From Labrenzia sp. PHM005 (GTDB taxonomy: Bacteria; Pseudomonadota; Alphaproteobacteria; Rhizobiales; Stappiaceae), in the NCBI RefSeq assembly GCF_006517275.1, contig NZ_CP041191.1, positions 2,785,001-2,849,000 on the forward strand: DNA of 64,000 nucleotides. Direction: 5' to 3'. The translations under genes and the position numbers were made by a program. Of the stretch, positions 62,296 through 64,000 are shown piece after piece. The number at the start of each line of letters is the position of its first letter. Positions within the stretch are counted from its first letter, which is position 1. Under the pieces are notes generated by a model, which made no database searches, was not told the DNA's origin, and saw nothing but the letters and a program-made list of their open reading frames with translations.

Positions 62296-62646
62296 ATGTG
62301 CAAATTGTTTGTTGAGGCCGATTCTGAGCTCTGGCAAAGCCGCGCACGCTCGCTGCGGATCGACGGCATGGTAACGTCCGTAAGGCTGGAGAATTTTTTT
62401 TGGAATGTATTGGAAGAGCTTGCCGAGCGGGATGGCATGAATGTTGTTCAACTGATTACCAAACTGCACAATGAAAGCATTGAAGCTGGCCACGACCTTG
62501 GCAATTTCACGTCCTTTTTAAGAGTATGCTGCGGACGGTTTTTGGCGCTGCAGCTTTCCGGCGATGTGCCGACCGACAAGACCCAGCCGATCGCAGGCCT
62601 GAACGCAGACCAGATCCTGGAAGCGGAAGCAAACCGGGTTCATTGA
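62296..62646 (+). CDS. Ribbon-helix-helix domain protein, copy 2
   Basis: A 116-residue paralogue of the protein at 61559, the same length and about 70% identical, with the conserved MCKLF start and the RSLRIDGMVTSVRLENFFWNVLEELAERDGMNVVQLITKL motif. The terminator just before it would separate its expression from copy 1 unless a promoter lies in the last about 25 bases or read-through occurs. It is convergent with the leftward flavoprotein gene at its 3' end with only 14 bases between. Confidence 0.8.
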   Translation: MCKLFVEADSELWQSRARSLRIDGMVTSVRLENFFWNVLEELAERDGMNVVQLITKLHNESIEAGHDLGNFTSFLRVCCGRFLALQLSGDVPTDKTQPIAGLNADQILEAEANRVH

Positions 62647-62660
62647 TTCTTCTGGTCTAA

Positions 62661-63770
62661 TTATTCCATAGTTAGCTGCTGTGTAACGTAATCGCCGATT
62701 GCGAGCGAAGACGTGAGGCCGGGTGACTCAATGCCGTATAGGGCCACCAATCCGTTCAATCCATGATCCTTGGGCCCGTCGATGCGGAAATCCGGTGCAG
62801 GATCACTGGGCGCATGGATTTTGGGCCGGAGACCACAATAATCGGGCTCCAGAGCCCCGTCGGCGAGGGCAGGCCAATACTGACGGATGGCCTCGTAGAA
62901 GTTATCGGCGCGGTTTGGGTCGACGTCATAGTCGAAGTTTTCGACCCATTGCATATCCGGCCCGAATTTTACCCGGCCCATCAGGTCGAGAGTGACATGA
63001 ACGCCGAGGAGGCCTGAGTTGGTCGTTGGAACCGGATAGATCAGGGTGGAAAACGGGGATTTGCCGTTGATCCGGAAATAGGTGCCCTTGGCGATATATG
63101 CGCGCGGTGCTTGGGTGTGGGGCAATTGGGCGGCGAGCCCTGGCGCACCATGTCCGGCAGAAATGATCAGTTCGCGGCACGTCATCGCGTAACCGTCATC
63201 CCCATCAGCCACGCTAACCTTATAGCCACCGCTCGGAAGGGCTTCCAGCTTGGTGACTTTGGTGTTCAAAACCACCTGGCCGCCATTGGTTTCAAGCTCT
63301 CCTTGAAGGGCGAGCATCAGACCATGACTGTCGACAATTCCAGTCGATGGTGAGGAGAGGGCGCCGTGACAGGCCAGTTCCGGTTCAAGGTCGGAGGCTT
63401 CTTCTGCGCTCAGCCGGATCAGATCGGTCACACCGTTTTCAGCGGCTTTTTGGCGTATGGCTTCCAGCTTTTCTGCCTGATCCGCCGTGCAGGCGACAAT
63501 CAGCTTGCCCGTCTGCTTGTGACCAACGCCGTTTTCCTTGCAGAAAGCATAGAGCTTCTTTTTACCCTCAACGCAGAGCTGCGCCTTCAGGCTGCCGGTT
63601 GGGTAATAGATGCCTGCATGAATGACCTCGGAATTGCGGGCACTGGTTTCTGATCCAATTAGATCATGTTGCTCAAGCACCATCACTTCGCGGCCAGCCA
63701 GTGCCAAAGAGCGGGCACAAGCCAAACCGACAACTCCGGCACCAATCACGAGGGTTTCGATATCATGCAT
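62661..63770 (-). CDS. FAD-dependent oxidoreductase, L-2-hydroxyglutarate oxidase-like
   Basis: A 369-residue flavoprotein of the DAO family. TLVIGAGVVGLACARSLALAGREVMVLEQ is the FAD-binding motif, followed by SETSARNSEVIHAGIYYPTGSLKA, characteristic of LhgO-like enzymes (YgaF). LYGIESPGLTSSLAIGDYVTQQL is the C-terminal FAD contact. The family oxidises L-2-hydroxyglutarate to 2-oxoglutarate, but related members act on other 2-hydroxy acids, so the substrate is not certain. It is transcribed leftward toward the RHH genes. Confidence 0.85.
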   Translation of the reverse strand: MHDIETLVIGAGVVGLACARSLALAGREVMVLEQHDLIGSETSARNSEVIHAGIYYPTGSLKAQLCVEGKKKLYAFCKENGVGHKQTGKLIVACTADQAEKLEAIRQKAAENGVTDLIRLSAEEASDLEPELACHGALSSPSTGIVDSHGLMLALQGELETNGGQVVLNTKVTKLEALPSGGYKVSVADGDDGYAMTCRELIISAGHGAPGLAAQLPHTQAPRAYIAKGTYFRINGKSPFSTLIYPVPTTNSGLLGVHVTLDLMGRVKFGPDMQWVENFDYDVDPNRADNFYEAIRQYWPALADGALEPDYCGLRPKIHAPSDPAPDFRIDGPKDHGLNGLVALYGIESPGLTSSLAIGDYVTQQLTME

Positions 63771-63794
63771 GGTCCGGCTCTTTTCTCAGCTTTA

Positions 63795-63896
63795 GTCATC
63801 CCGGAAAAGCCAATTGGCTATATCCGGGATCGGAGTGCCAATGCTGCTGTTCTCACTCTCCGATCCCGGGTCTCACTGGTGTTCGCCCGGGATGAC
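63795..63896. repeat. Nested palindromic (REP/MITE-like) element
   Basis: The outer arms GTCATCCCGG (63795-63804) and CCGGGATGAC (63887-63896) are perfect inverted repeats. Inner arms at 63824-63837 and 63854-63869 pair except for a two-base bulge. The 102-base unit resembles small intergenic palindromic elements. Confidence 0.55.
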
Positions 63897-63972
63897 GACG
63901 TAGAGTTTGGGCAACTATGCTTAGTAGCTTGCCGTCCCGGCTTTTGAACCGGGACATGCTTTGGTACTTGGT

Positions 63973-63997
63973 GGCCCCGAATCGGGTCTGGGGCAGC
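63973..63997. repeat. REP-like intergenic palindrome, inverted copy 2
   Basis: This matches the element at 59775-59799 at 23 of 25 bases when reverse-complemented. It lies between the other palindromes and the window edge. Confidence 0.65.
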
Positions 63998-64000
63998 AAG

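Larger units (their letters stand above)
63771..64000. other. Intergenic region rich in palindromes (window edge)
   Basis: No gene is seen. The region holds a nested palindrome at 63795-63896, a hairpin GTCCCGG-N8-CCGGGAC at 63934-63955, and an inverted copy (63973-63997) of the REP-like element at 59775-59799. Confidence 0.6.

Overview
The window is chromosomal DNA from an alphaproteobacterium. A Hyphomicrobiales (Rhizobiales) member, possibly of the Roseibium/Labrenzia/Stappia group, is my inference from four things: a long-tailed FtsZ that begins MTINL, a meso-DAP type MurE, the dcw gene order, and the kinds of accessory genes. No tRNA, rRNA operon, intact insertion sequence, prophage or CRISPR array was seen. 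The only confident RNA gene is rnpB (RNase P RNA).

Layout. 1-3416: the tail of an SDR oxidoreductase and a large DUF2339 membrane protein. About 3490-3890: rnpB. 3904-10315: an accessory block with a flavin monooxygenase, a cupin, a divergent AraC regulator and a 1013-residue repeat protein that looks secreted. 10560-29701: a complete, almost gapless dcw cluster, all on the plus strand (mraZ, rsmH, ftsL, ftsI, murE, murF, mraY, murD, ftsW, murG, murC, murB, ddl, ftsQ, ftsA, ftsZ). It is preceded by an array of MraZ-type operator repeats and closed by a strong terminator. 29897-35846: lpxC, bamD, recN and ligA continue the envelope and DNA-maintenance theme.

36180-53874 is more mixed. It holds a NIT-domain chemoreceptor, a MarR regulator paired with an alkylsulfatase-like metallo-hydrolase, cpdB, uvrD, a TPR protein, a prmA/uvrD mosaic scar, a TetR regulator divergent from a metallo-beta-lactamase-fold protein, a Pro/Gly-rich small protein next to an OmpR/EnvZ-type two-component system, prmA, and an AGCS amino-acid:cation symporter. 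54032-57392 carries an XRE regulator, an asparaginase and an aspartase, enough for asparagine -> aspartate -> fumarate. 57489-63770 holds a DUF1127-like small protein, an aminopeptidase P, a class II aldolase, a DJ-1/PfpI protein, two tandem ribbon-helix-helix paralogues separated by a structured and terminated spacer, and an L-2-hydroxyglutarate-oxidase-like flavoprotein. The right edge is rich in intergenic palindromes.

The most unusual observations are: (1) a mosaic ORF at 46557-46784 that joins a diverged copy of the prmA start to a diverged copy of the uvrD end, lying between intact uvrD and intact prmA, as a tandem duplication across an ancestral uvrD-prmA junction would leave it; (2) matching palindromic operators in front of both the MarR gene and its neighbour, and twin operators between the TetR gene and its neighbour; (3) the large repeat protein with a possible lysozyme-like head and no signal peptide; (4) two oppositely oriented sets of MraZ boxes; (5) an untranslated-looking, structured and terminated spacer between the two RHH paralogues. 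No clearly new multi-gene defence or secretion system was found.
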